From Candidatus Jacksonbacteria bacterium RIFOXYB2_FULL_44_15 (GTDB lineage: Bacteria; Patescibacteriota; Patescibacteriia; UBA9629): a stretch of DNA of 32,075 nt. Both the position numbers and the translations under genes were made by a program. Below, piece after piece: positions 1-9,230 of the stretch; within the stretch, counting starts at the first letter, position 1; each line of letters opens with the position of its first letter. The stretch covers positions 1 to 32,075 of the forward strand of contig MHJY01000041.1 in assembly GCA_001818235.1 (NCBI GenBank), in the 5' to 3' direction. A model generated the notes under the pieces. It worked only from the letters and a program-made list of their open reading frames with translations. It was not told the origin of the DNA and searched no databases.

Positions 1-3
1 CCC

Positions 4-32
4 TTGACAAATATTATCGTTTGTATTATAAT
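4..32 (+). promoter_or_regulatory. Full-consensus sigma70 promoter (TTGACA - 17 bp - TATAAT)
   Basis: TTGACA at 4-9 and TATAAT at 27-32 with an exact 17-bp spacer, upstream of the small ORF at 63. Confidence 0.85.
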
Positions 33-62
33 ACTGGGTCTTAAAAACTTACCAAATAATCA

Positions 63-233
63 ATGATTAAAAAAATTCAAGCGGTCATCAAAGATCGCGA
101 AAAAAGAGATTCATTCGTGACAGATATTGCCCTTTGGGTGATTGTTTTGCTGTACGTGCCCTTAATTGTCTTTACTTGCGTAATGATTTATTCTCTACCA
201 AATTTAGTTAAAAACATTATAAGCTATTCTTAA
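63..233 (+). CDS. Small single-TM membrane protein (56 aa), function unknown
   Basis: ORF MIKKIQAVIKDREKRDSFVTDIALWVIVLLYVPLIVFTCVMIYSLPNLVKNIISYS*, below the ORF-track cutoff; directly downstream of a consensus promoter. Confidence 0.6.
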   Translation: MIKKIQAVIKDREKRDSFVTDIALWVIVLLYVPLIVFTCVMIYSLPNLVKNIISYS

Positions 234-235
234 CT

Positions 236-499
236 TTAAACAGTTGATTGTCCAGCAGACGGTGTTTGCGTTTCCGGGCTCGCTTTAACAGCGGACTTTT
301 TTGCTATCGCGTAAATGTAGATAATTTCCAGAATGCCGAGCGTGTTGAAAATCATTAAAACGATATACCACGCTAAGTGATTGTTACGGGCAGATTTCCA
401 CAGCGCGATTGCTTTCCAAATTGCCGACCAAATTACGGCAATTAAAAAAAACGGCAAAAATACTGCGTTTTGAAATATTGGATAATCGTTGGGGTTCAT
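236..499 (-). CDS. DUF5652-like small membrane protein
   Basis: 87 aa, two TM segments, W-KA-ALW-SARN--WY---F---LGILEIIYI pattern. Confidence 0.65.
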   Translation of the reverse strand: MNPNDYPIFQNAVFLPFFLIAVIWSAIWKAIALWKSARNNHLAWYIVLMIFNTLGILEIIYIYAIAKKSAVKASPETQTPSAGQSTV

Positions 500-551
500 A
501 ATTTAGTTCGAAATTATTATTGCGTCGACCTTTGGATTGATTAAATAAATT

Positions 552-1016
552 TTAAATTTTTCTAACCTTTTTAAGCGTGTGTTCTAAAATAACGTTCACG
601 TCCTTGAATATAAATTTGCCTATAAATTTTTTTTTAGATAAAAATAGCGGAAACCAATATTGATCATCCGGCCACATTTCCGCAAAAGGAATTTCTGCGA
701 CGTTAAACCATTGTGGCTTCATTTCCTCGCTCTCACTCACCTGTCCGTCAAAATTTTCTGCCCGAAAAATATGAACTTCTAAAATTTGCGGATCGCCAAC
801 AAACTCAAATTCCAATAATCCGACCTTGTCTAAATTTTTAACATTGATTCCTGCTTCTTCTTTTATTTCTCTTTTCGCCGCATTTACAATAGTTTCCCCG
901 TCGTGTACTTTACCGCCAAACCCGTTCCAACGGCCTTGGCCAAAGCCGCGTTTTTTATAGCCCAGCAAAACCCGTGGGTGCTGGTGGACAATGCAGAGAG
1001 TGAGTGGTGTTTTCAT
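552..1016 (-). CDS. NUDIX hydrolase, 8-oxo-dGTP diphosphatase-like
   Basis: NUDIX box GGKVHDGETIVNAAKREIKEEAGI. Confidence 0.9.
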   Translation of the reverse strand: MKTPLTLCIVHQHPRVLLGYKKRGFGQGRWNGFGGKVHDGETIVNAAKREIKEEAGINVKNLDKVGLLEFEFVGDPQILEVHIFRAENFDGQVSESEEMKPQWFNVAEIPFAEMWPDDQYWFPLFLSKKKFIGKFIFKDVNVILEHTLKKVRKI

Positions 1017-1059
1017 TTTTTAATGTTTCAACTGCTACGCTACTATTCGCGCGTAAATC

Positions 1060-1908
1060 TTACTTTTCTGCATAAAATACTCCGTAACCTCCTAAACCGC
1101 TTTTAAGCAATTCCCTTTGCGCGATGCCAGCGTTATTATTTTTGATTAATAAGTCAGGAATAATATGCAGGAAATTCAAAATTTTAGCAAGCGGATAAAA
1201 TAATTTCACTTTTTTATACATAATTTTGGAAGACGGCTCGACTTCCTTTGTTTTGTCCCAAAATTTGATGTTTGTAAAACCAACTGATTCTATCGCGCTT
1301 TTAAATTGATCTACGCGCGCTAAATTTAATAATGCAAATCCATCAAGAAAATCTTGTAATATTTTTTTCTCGCGTTCGGATTGCGGTTCTCTCAATAAAA
1401 AGCCGTCAGCAACAATCAATCTACCCCCGATTTTTAAAATTCTATACGCTTCTTGTAAAAAATGTTTTTTAACTTCCGCATGGCAAATACTCTCGATCCC
1501 CCAGACAACATCAAATGATTCATTAGGAAATTTTGTATTAGTATAATCGGTCAGATAAAACTCAACTTCATCGCCTACGCCATGTAAATCCGCGAGTTTT
1601 TTCGCTTTTTGCAACTGCCGTTGACTGATCGTAATTCCAACTACCCGCGCTCCTTTATTTTTTGCCAGCCAAATCGCGCTTCCACCGACGCCGCAGCCAG
1701 CGTCCAGTACTTTGTCATCAGCATTTATCCCTGCAACATCAGCCAAAAACTTATTTTGGTTAGATAAAGCGTCATTAAGTGACTTTGTGTCAGAATCCCA
1801 AAACCCGTAATGAATAGCGCTTCTTTCTTTGTCCTTACTCCAAAAGAACTTGTAATACGGCAAGGTGACGTCGTAATATTCGGCTATTTTTTGGTTATAT
1901 TCGTCCAT
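1060..1908 (-). CDS. Class I SAM-dependent methyltransferase (tocopherol/sarcosine methyltransferase-like)
   Basis: VLDAGCGVGGSAIWLA motif I; FDVVWGIESICHAE; YRILKIGGRLIVAD. Confidence 0.85.
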   Translation of the reverse strand: MDEYNQKIAEYYDVTLPYYKFFWSKDKERSAIHYGFWDSDTKSLNDALSNQNKFLADVAGINADDKVLDAGCGVGGSAIWLAKNKGARVVGITISQRQLQKAKKLADLHGVGDEVEFYLTDYTNTKFPNESFDVVWGIESICHAEVKKHFLQEAYRILKIGGRLIVADGFLLREPQSEREKKILQDFLDGFALLNLARVDQFKSAIESVGFTNIKFWDKTKEVEPSSKIMYKKVKLFYPLAKILNFLHIIPDLLIKNNNAGIAQRELLKSGLGGYGVFYAEK

Positions 1909-1921
1909 AGATTGAGCTATG

Positions 1922-2449
1922 TCATGAAAGCTTATCCAGATGGATCAGCGCGGTTCTAATCGCCTCTTTGGTGTATTCTTTTCTAGTCAATTTTCCTTTG
2001 GTCATAATGCCGATTAGTCCTTCTTTCGATCCGAGGTTACGACTTTTTGTAAGTCCTGCCTTATAGGTAGCATCGGTCATATTCAAACCATCGTTTATCA
2101 TGTATTTGACTATTTCTATTGGAGGTTCAAAGGCAGACGAAAGACCGAGATGATATTCATTTCCATCAAAGATCGCGCAAACGCAGACATCCATAAAACC
2201 TGTTTTCGTATCAGGCACAACCATTAGCCCGGATTCAATACCGAAACTGTAGGTGCAATCATGGAAAGCATTCTTGGCCCGATTCATTGCCCCTTGGACT
2301 GTCTCTTCTAAAGACTTTGGTTGATCCGCAATGCCAGTCGAAACGTCAACGCTGAAAATTATCGCGTCTTTTAAATGAGGGTAATCTTGCAGTATTTCTT
2401 GCACGGCCTCTACTTTGATTTTATTTGTAGAGCCGACGGTTATTTGCAT
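1922..2449 (-). CDS. DUF84 / inosine-xanthosine triphosphatase family protein (YjjX-like)
   Basis: VGSTNKIKVEAV N-terminus, GIADQPKSLEETVQGAMNRAKNA, FGIESGL motif. Confidence 0.85.
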   Translation of the reverse strand: MQITVGSTNKIKVEAVQEILQDYPHLKDAIIFSVDVSTGIADQPKSLEETVQGAMNRAKNAFHDCTYSFGIESGLMVVPDTKTGFMDVCVCAIFDGNEYHLGLSSAFEPPIEIVKYMINDGLNMTDATYKAGLTKSRNLGSKEGLIGIMTKGKLTRKEYTKEAIRTALIHLDKLS

Positions 2450-2494
2450 AGTTTTATTGAATAACGTTCAACTTGCTGACTACACCATAGCTTG

Positions 2495-2893
2495 CTACGA
2501 GGTGTTTGATTCCTCCTTTTGTAAAGGAGGTGGCGAGCTTGCGAGCCGGAGGATTTCTACCTTTATAACCGAAACTACGCCATCTAAATTATATCTCACA
2601 TCAGAATCAGAGAATCTCAAAACTTTCATCCCCAGCGATTCAAGTTTTTTTTGGCGTATATTATCGTCTTCAAATTTATAATCATGAGAAGTCGCACCAT
2701 CAATTTCGATTACTAAGCCCAGTGAATGGCAGTAGAAATCTACAATGTAACGATCGATCGGCCTTTGGCGTAGAAAGCGGTACCCTAGTTTGTCTTGTTT
2801 GAGTTCTTTCCATAGTAAGATCTCTGAAAGATTACCCGCTCGGCGCAACTTTCTCGCATATGGATTTAGGTATTTCTGATAATGCAATTTCAT
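2495..2893 (-). CDS. DUF559-domain (Vsr-like fold) endonuclease-like protein
   Basis: ARKLRRAGNLSEILLWKELKQDKLGYRFLRQRPIDRYIVDFYCHSLGLVIEIDGATSHD is characteristic of DUF559. Confidence 0.9.
   Translation of the reverse strand: MKLHYQKYLNPYARKLRRAGNLSEILLWKELKQDKLGYRFLRQRPIDRYIVDFYCHSLGLVIEIDGATSHDYKFEDDNIRQKKLESLGMKVLRFSDSDVRYNLDGVVSVIKVEILRLASSPPPLQKEESNTS
2512..2533. repeat. Short palindrome inside the 3' end of the DUF559 gene
   Basis: cctccttttgtaaaggagg (8-bp perfect stem, 3-nt loop). Confidence 0.7.
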
Positions 2894-2897
2894 AAAT

Positions 2898-2978
2898 CCC
2901 TCCCCCTTCGGGTACTCCCTTTAAAAAAGGGAGAAAAATTTGACTCCCATCATTCCCTTTAAAAAGGGAGAAAAATTC
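2898..2978. repeat. Two direct copies of a tccctttaaaaa(a)gggagaaaaatt hairpin repeat upstream of the DUF559 gene
   Basis: Copies at about 2915-2940 and 2953-2976, nearly identical. Confidence 0.8.
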
Positions 2979-3024
2979 GCTTTTCATGACTTACTTTAAA
3001 AACCTACAAAAAATTCCTGCATTT

Positions 3025-5832
3025 CTACGCGCCACAACAACGCTTATACTTTTTGCCTGATCCACAAATGCAAAGATCGTTACGCCCGACTTTCTGTCCG
3101 CTTTCCGGATCGCGGTCTTTGGGGATGTAATGATCAGCGGCTTGATCTTGGTGCCGGCCGCCGGCATAAGGATCAGCTTTATTAAGTTTCGTAGGTTGCT
3201 CGGTGCGAGTCATTCCGCTTGCGCTAAATGCGTTTGTTGTTTCGTGTTGTAAACGCGCACCCTGAAAGGCGTTAGCTACGTTTTTAATCACCGGCGAAAG
3301 TTTTTCAGCCGCCTGTTTTTGCATTTGGTAAGAAATAAAAATTTTATAAATGTTATACACAACCTGCTTGTCTGTTTCTTCCAGTAAAGCCTGATACATC
3401 GCAAACGCCTCGCGCTTGTATTCAGTTAATGGGTCTTGCTGTCCGTAGCCGCGCAAACCAATCCCCACGCGCAAATGTTCAATCGCATCCAGGTGGTTGA
3501 TCCATAAATTATCAATCGTCCGCAGTAGCAACGCGCGCTCTACTTGTTTGATCATTTCCGGATCAAGATCCTTAGTTACGGTTTGATAATGCTCTTCCGC
3601 CAACTTTTGCAGTTTTTCCGATAGGGCTGATTTATCAGTCGAAATTTGCGGATCAGTAAATATGGCATCATCAAAGCTAATCGGCATGCTTTGCAAAACT
3701 TCTTTAATTTCCTTAAGATTCCAATCGCTTCCGGCGGTATGAATCTCAACTACTTTTTTGATTTCCTTCTTGACCATTTCCAAAATTAAATCGCGCAAGG
3801 GTTCTTCTGCCTCCCAAAGATCTAAAATTTTGCTGCGTTCCCTGTAAACAGCTGTCCTTTGTTTATTGATTACGTCATCATATTCGACCAGGTGTTTGCG
3901 GATGTCAAAATTATGGCCTTCCACGCGCTCCTGGGCCTTTTCGATCGAAGAAGAAATCATCCGGTTGGTAATCGGCAGATCATCCGGTAGGCCCAAACGG
4001 TCCATTAAGGATTTGATCCGACTTGACCCGAAAATGCGCATCAAATCATCTTCCAGCGAAATAAAAAATTGAGATTCCCCAGGGTCGCCTTGCCGGCCAG
4101 TACGTCCGCGCAATTGATTATCAATCCGGCGGGCTTCGTGGCGCTCAGAGCCGAAAACGCACAGGCCGCCTAATTTTCGCACTTGCTCGGCCTCAATCGG
4201 ATCAACCGGATTGCCGCCTAAAACAATATCCACGCCCCGGCCAGCCATATTTGTGGCGACGGTTACGGCTTTAAGCTTACCGGCTTGAGCAATAATCTGC
4301 GCTTCTTTTTCGTGCTGTTTGGCGTTTAAAATTTGATGCGGAATGTTGGCCTTTTTCAACAACTCGCTTAAAATCTCATTTTTTTGAATCGAGATTGTGC
4401 CGACTAAAACCGGTTGGCCTTGATCGTATTTTTCGCGAATCGTATTGATTAAAGCTTTAAATTTTCCGGTTTCGGATTTGTAAATAACATCTGGCCTGTC
4501 TTTGCGGACGATCGATTTATTAGTCGGGATTTCCGTTACCTCCAGATTGTAAATTTTATTAAATTCCTCGGCTTCGGTTGACGCGGTGCCGGTCATGCCG
4601 GCCAATTTGTGATACATCCGAAAATAATTTTGAATAGTGATGGTGGCGAGTGTTTTAGATTCCTGTTTTACTTCCACGCCTTCCTTAGCCTCAATTGCCT
4701 GATGGAGTCCCTGTGAATAACGGCGGCCAGGCATCAATCGCCCGGTAAATTGGTCGACAATTATGATTTCGCCGTCTTTGACGACGTAATCGCGATCCAG
4801 TTTATATAAGGCATAGGCCTTTAAAGCCTGATCTAAATGAAAGGCCAAGGTGACATCTTCGGTATAAATATTTTTGACGTTCAACAAGCTTTCCATCCGC
4901 TCGATCCCGGCTTCGGTTAAGGTTACGGCATGGCGTTCCTCATCCAAGTTATAATGTTCACCGACTTTTAACGTCGGAATCAGATAGGCAAATTTTTTAT
5001 AGTATTCCGCTGATTTAGTGTCCGGCGAAGAAATAATCAACGGCGTGCGCGCTTCATCAATCAAAATCGAATCAACTTCGTCGACGATGGCGTAATAATG
5101 ATGGCCGCGCTGGACTTTGAGCTTGTTTTCCGCGACCATATTGTCCCGCAGGTAATCAAAACCAAATTCGCTGTTGGTGCCGTAAGTAATGTGGGCTTGA
5201 TACGCTTCCACGCGGCTGCACGGCCGCAAAAAATCCTGATCAACTTTAAATGCCAGGGTTTCGATATTTTCGTCATCCTCGGTCGATTCAGAAGCAACAT
5301 CTTTTTTGGCGGTTTCATCATACAGTAAAGAATTGCCTTGATTTTGTAGACAGGAAACTTTTAAACCCAGATAATTGTATATCTGGCCCATCCACGAAGT
5401 ATCGCGCCTGGCCAGGTAATCATTGACAGTTACCACATGAACGCCTTGGTCCAAAAGCGCGTTTAAATAAACGGCCATGGTGGCGACCAAAGTTTTGCCT
5501 TCGCCGGTTTTCATTTCGGCGATATTGCCTTGATGCAAAGTGGCGGCGCCTAAAATTTGCACGTCAAAATGCCGCTGGCGCAAAGTGCGTTTGGCTGACT
5601 CGCGCACCGCGGCAAAGGCCGGCGCCAGGATTTTATCCAAATATTTTTCTTTTTCTTCCAATGTTTTGAGTTCAGCGATTTCGGTGATGTATTGTTGGGT
5701 CAAAGCCCGCAGTTCGTCCTGATTTTTTTTCTCAAAATCAGCTTCGAGTTGATTGACTGCTTCAACAAAAACATTGAGTTCTTGCAGAACTTTTTTATTC
5801 GGGTCGCCGAAGATTTTTTTGAAAATAGACAT
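3025..5832 (-). CDS. secA: Preprotein translocase subunit SecA
   Basis: 935 aa; MKTGEGKTLVATM Walker A, DEVDSILIDEARTPLIIS, AGRGVDIVLGG, C-terminal Cys motif LCICGSGKKYKRCCG. Confidence 0.98.
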   Translation of the reverse strand: MSIFKKIFGDPNKKVLQELNVFVEAVNQLEADFEKKNQDELRALTQQYITEIAELKTLEEKEKYLDKILAPAFAAVRESAKRTLRQRHFDVQILGAATLHQGNIAEMKTGEGKTLVATMAVYLNALLDQGVHVVTVNDYLARRDTSWMGQIYNYLGLKVSCLQNQGNSLLYDETAKKDVASESTEDDENIETLAFKVDQDFLRPCSRVEAYQAHITYGTNSEFGFDYLRDNMVAENKLKVQRGHHYYAIVDEVDSILIDEARTPLIISSPDTKSAEYYKKFAYLIPTLKVGEHYNLDEERHAVTLTEAGIERMESLLNVKNIYTEDVTLAFHLDQALKAYALYKLDRDYVVKDGEIIIVDQFTGRLMPGRRYSQGLHQAIEAKEGVEVKQESKTLATITIQNYFRMYHKLAGMTGTASTEAEEFNKIYNLEVTEIPTNKSIVRKDRPDVIYKSETGKFKALINTIREKYDQGQPVLVGTISIQKNEILSELLKKANIPHQILNAKQHEKEAQIIAQAGKLKAVTVATNMAGRGVDIVLGGNPVDPIEAEQVRKLGGLCVFGSERHEARRIDNQLRGRTGRQGDPGESQFFISLEDDLMRIFGSSRIKSLMDRLGLPDDLPITNRMISSSIEKAQERVEGHNFDIRKHLVEYDDVINKQRTAVYRERSKILDLWEAEEPLRDLILEMVKKEIKKVVEIHTAGSDWNLKEIKEVLQSMPISFDDAIFTDPQISTDKSALSEKLQKLAEEHYQTVTKDLDPEMIKQVERALLLRTIDNLWINHLDAIEHLRVGIGLRGYGQQDPLTEYKREAFAMYQALLEETDKQVVYNIYKIFISYQMQKQAAEKLSPVIKNVANAFQGARLQHETTNAFSASGMTRTEQPTKLNKADPYAGGRHQDQAADHYIPKDRDPESGQKVGRNDLCICGSGKKYKRCCGA

Positions 5833-5910
5833 GATTTAGATTAAATTTGATTGATATTAATGCTGTTTTTCAACATACCATAAATTCTATTCCTGGTCTA
5901 TCACCTTTTT

Positions 5911-7053
5911 TTAAAACAAAGTATCGCGCGATTGGCAGGAAATTTTTAGCTGTTCGGTAAAATTTTGATATTCACGATTCACAAACTCTTTGATTTGCCG
6001 ATTAAAACGATCTTCGTTAAATTGCTCGGCATGCGCTTTTATTGCTTGATAATCAAACGTTGAATCTTTAAAGTGAACAACTGCATCAGCGAGCGATTCC
6101 CAGCTCGGATCTTCGAAAAAAACGCCGGTTTTATTCGGGACAACCGTTTCCAGAATCCCACCTTTGCCGTAAGCGATTACCGGCGTGCCGCAGGCCATGG
6201 CTTCGACCGCGGAAATTCCAAAGTCCTCCTCTTGCGGATGGATCAAAGCGCGGGCGCCGCCTAAGATTATATTTTTTTGCTTAGGATCCAGAATTTCGCC
6301 CAAAAATTCGATATTCTGGTTAGCGCGCTTTTTTAAATATTTTGCTTCCCAACCACCGCCGATTATTTTTAAAGGCAAACGCATCTCGTTAAAAGCTTCG
6401 ATTGCGAGATTAACGCGCTTATACGGCCGCAAACGCGCCATGATCACAAAATATTTTTGCTTTTCGGAAATTAAACGGTAATTTTTAGTTTCGACCGGCG
6501 GATAAATCACCGTGGAATCGCGATGGTAAAAACGTTTAATCCGTTTGGCGACAAAGCGGCTGTTGGCGATAAATTTATCGACGCGCTGGGCCGCCTGATA
6601 ATCCCACATGCGCAAATAGGTTAAAACCGCCGGAAGAATTTTTTTTATTAAATAATTGCTTTTTTCCAGCTCAATAATATATTCCCAAGAGTCTGACCAA
6701 AGATAACGGGTCGGCGTGTGGCAATAGCAAATGTGCATAGCCTCGATATCAGTTATAATGCCTTTAGAAAAAGCCGATGAATCGGACAGCACGACGTCAT
6801 AACCTTTTAAATTAAATGACTCGATAGCCGTCGGCATCAGCGGCAAAAACCATTTAAAATATTTGTGCGCTAATTTTTTGCGTTGAAGATAAGAACCGAT
6901 TACCTCAGTTTCCGAAAAAAAATTTTGTCTGATTTGCGGATCATACAATAAAGTGAAAACTGGCGCCTGCGGATAGAGACGGGTAAATGACTTTAAAACC
7001 TTTTCTGCGCCGCCTATTTGATTAAGATGATCGTGGATTAAAGCGATGTTCAT
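5911..7053 (-). CDS. Glycosyltransferase, GT4-like
   Basis: DHLNQIGGAEKVL N-terminus; HPQEEDFGISAVEAMACGTPVIAYGKGGILETV. Confidence 0.9.
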   Translation of the reverse strand: MNIALIHDHLNQIGGAEKVLKSFTRLYPQAPVFTLLYDPQIRQNFFSETEVIGSYLQRKKLAHKYFKWFLPLMPTAIESFNLKGYDVVLSDSSAFSKGIITDIEAMHICYCHTPTRYLWSDSWEYIIELEKSNYLIKKILPAVLTYLRMWDYQAAQRVDKFIANSRFVAKRIKRFYHRDSTVIYPPVETKNYRLISEKQKYFVIMARLRPYKRVNLAIEAFNEMRLPLKIIGGGWEAKYLKKRANQNIEFLGEILDPKQKNIILGGARALIHPQEEDFGISAVEAMACGTPVIAYGKGGILETVVPNKTGVFFEDPSWESLADAVVHFKDSTFDYQAIKAHAEQFNEDRFNRQIKEFVNREYQNFTEQLKISCQSRDTLF

Positions 7054-7090
7054 TGAATAGTATAAAGTATTAAGTATAAAGTACTTTTTC

Positions 7091-7161
7091 TGTCATTCCG
7101 GCCTTGAGCCGGAATACAGAAATGGCTTAGTTGACTGGATTCCCGCTTTCGCGGGAATGAC
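7091..7161. repeat. Intergenic palindromic repeat, TGTCATTCC...GGAATGACA family, subtype 1
   Basis: tgtcattccggccttgagccggaat...ctggattcccgctttcgcgggaatgaca; terminal inverted repeats with two internal hairpins. Confidence 0.85.
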
Positions 7162-7202
7162 AAAATACGTTAAAATTGAATTTTGAAATACTTGCTACTA
7201 AT

Positions 7203-8591
7203 CTATACTGCGCCGTCTTTTTTGAACAGTACCGCCGGCAGGGTTTTTAACAAGATCGTTAAATCCAGTTTTAAACTCCAATTTTCGATATAGTATAAAT
7301 CAAGCCGCACTTCTTCGTCAAACGGCAAATTACTCCGTCCGGAAATCTGCGCCAGCCCGGTAACCCCGGGCTTTATATTCAACAATTTACGGTCGCTATT
7401 TTTATACTGATTAACTTCTGCTGGTTCATGCGGTCTGGGACCGACTAGACTCATCTCTCCTTTTAGGGCATTAATAAAGTTTGGCAATTCGTCTAAACTA
7501 AACCGCCTTAAAAATTTACCGACGCGCGTAATGCGCGGATCATTCTTCATTTTAAAAAGCGGCCCCTGCCTTTCGCTTAAACTCAATAACTGTGGTTTTA
7601 TTTGGTCGGCGTTTTGAACCATCGAACGAAATTTGTATATTTTAAATAACTTGCTTTGCTCGCCGACGCGCGTCAATTTTACAAAAATTGATCCGGGCGA
7701 GGTAATTTTTATTATCAGGCCGATAATTACCCCGGGAATGAATAAAATGAGTATAGCCAGCGCACTAAAAAGAATATCAATCGCGCGTTTTTTTACGCGC
7801 CCCCAGCCTTCTAAGGGCGTGCGTTTGATCTCGATAAGCGGGAAACCGGCAATGGCGTCCATTTCGATGTTATGCAAATTTGCGGATAACATATCAGCCG
7901 CATAACTAAAGTCCAGATGGCGTGTTTGGCAAAATTCCAGATAATCATTTACTTGCTCGCGAGACAAATTTAAATCAGTTAAAATCACCGACTCAACCGT
8001 TATGTCGCGCACTTTGTCTGCTAAAGCATCTAAGGTGTGCACTTGGCCAACAATCATAAAACCCCACTCCGGACGTTTGTTAATTTCCGAAATAAAATGT
8101 TGGGTGTTCCTATCTTGTCCCACGACAATCACCGGCTTAGCGCCGATTTTATATTTTAAGAGATGGCGACGAATTGCCCGAACTAGGCCGCGAGCAAAAA
8201 TTATCAAAAGTATGCTTAAAATCCAACTGGCTAAAATTAAAAAGCGCGAAGCAAACAGCGCTTCTTGCCTAAAAAATAAAAAGATGACTAAAGCGGAAAT
8301 GCAAGCAGTAGTGGCTAAAAAAACCTTGATTGCTTGGTTGAAAAATTTTTTGATTTCCCGCGGCTGATATAACCCGGCAAAATTAAAAAAGGCTAGTCCG
8401 ATCAAGCCGATAATTGCCAAAATTGCCAGATAATTACCTAAAGGAATCTCGTAAAAAATATTACTGACGACATTCAAATTACGGACAAGTTCGGTTTTCC
8501 GCAATTCGTAGGCAAGAATTCCAGCCAAAAAAAACATTAGATAATCTAAAGGCAATAAAATCGCGGTATATGCAAAATCAGAGCGACGCAT
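7203..8591 (-). CDS. Exopolysaccharide polyprenyl-phosphate sugar phosphotransferase
   Basis: N-terminal TM segments; KFRSM, DELPNFINALKGEMSLVGPRP, KPGVTGLAQISGRS. Confidence 0.93.
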   Translation of the reverse strand: MRRSDFAYTAILLPLDYLMFFLAGILAYELRKTELVRNLNVVSNIFYEIPLGNYLAILAIIGLIGLAFFNFAGLYQPREIKKFFNQAIKVFLATTACISALVIFLFFRQEALFASRFLILASWILSILLIIFARGLVRAIRRHLLKYKIGAKPVIVVGQDRNTQHFISEINKRPEWGFMIVGQVHTLDALADKVRDITVESVILTDLNLSREQVNDYLEFCQTRHLDFSYAADMLSANLHNIEMDAIAGFPLIEIKRTPLEGWGRVKKRAIDILFSALAILILFIPGVIIGLIIKITSPGSIFVKLTRVGEQSKLFKIYKFRSMVQNADQIKPQLLSLSERQGPLFKMKNDPRITRVGKFLRRFSLDELPNFINALKGEMSLVGPRPHEPAEVNQYKNSDRKLLNIKPGVTGLAQISGRSNLPFDEEVRLDLYYIENWSLKLDLTILLKTLPAVLFKKDGAV

Positions 8592-8801
8592 AAAAAAATC
8601 AAAAAAAATGCTTTAAAAACCTCATAAGCCGGATTCTGTTTCTAAGTAATCATCTACCTTGATCCATAATCACTTATGGATTCTAGCGCAGGGATCCCCG
8701 ATTGCTCAGGGCACCAATCCTGCTGTCTCCACCCAGGGTTTACCCCCTCTTTTAGTTACCTAAAAGAGCTGTGGGCTCTTACCCCACTCTTTTCACCCTT
8801 A

Positions 8802-8901
8802 CCCCGAACCACTCGCTGCGCTCGGGTTCGGGGCAAGCCCCTCTCGCGTTAAAGTTAAAAGGGCTTGCCCTGTACCCGAACCATAGTGAGTGGTTCAGGG
8901 C
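8802..8901. repeat. Palindromic repeat copy 1, forming the P12 arm of rnpB
   Basis: ccccgaaccactcgctgcgctcgggttcggggcaagcccctct...taaaagggcttgccctgtacccgaaccatagtgagtggttc, homologous to copy 2. Confidence 0.88.
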
Positions 8902-9105
8902 GGTATTGTCTCTGTGGCACTTTCCCTATCCCGCCCCATTTCTAACACAGTTCGTAAATGATCAAAATTTAGAGCCGTAAGGCGGCTTCGCCTTAAGGAC
9001 GATGATTAAATATGTCTGTGCTAGAAATAGGGCGGGACGGCAGGCGTTACCTGCTAGGAATTGTCACCCTGCCCAGTATGGGCAGAGAAGGAGTCCGGAC
9101 TTTCC

Positions 9106-9230
9106 TCCCCGAACCACTCGCTGCGCTCGGGTACGGGGCAGGCCCCTCTTTCGCTATAAAACAAAGAGTCTTAATCTCGCGAATACTAAAAGGGCTTGCC
9201 TTGTACCCGAACATAGTGAGTGGTGCGAGG
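9106..9230. repeat. Palindromic repeat copy 2, forming the P3 arm of rnpB
   Basis: ccccgaaccactcgctgcgctcgggtacggggcaggcccctct...taaaagggcttgccttgtacccgaacatagtgagtggt. Confidence 0.88.

Noticed and set aside
903-1106. ORF 903-1106 (+) as a small protein
   Set aside because: Antisense to the NUDIX and methyltransferase genes with no independent support.
552-2449. A defence or nucleotide-modification system formed by the NUDIX, methyltransferase and DUF84 genes
   Set aside because: Each is a common housekeeping-type enzyme; adjacency alone does not support a joint system.
5061-5722. ORFs antisense or out of frame within secA (5061-5321, 5098-5328, 5540-5722, 3866-4072)
   Set aside because: Entirely inside a clear secA reading frame, no family features, no ribosome binding sites noted.
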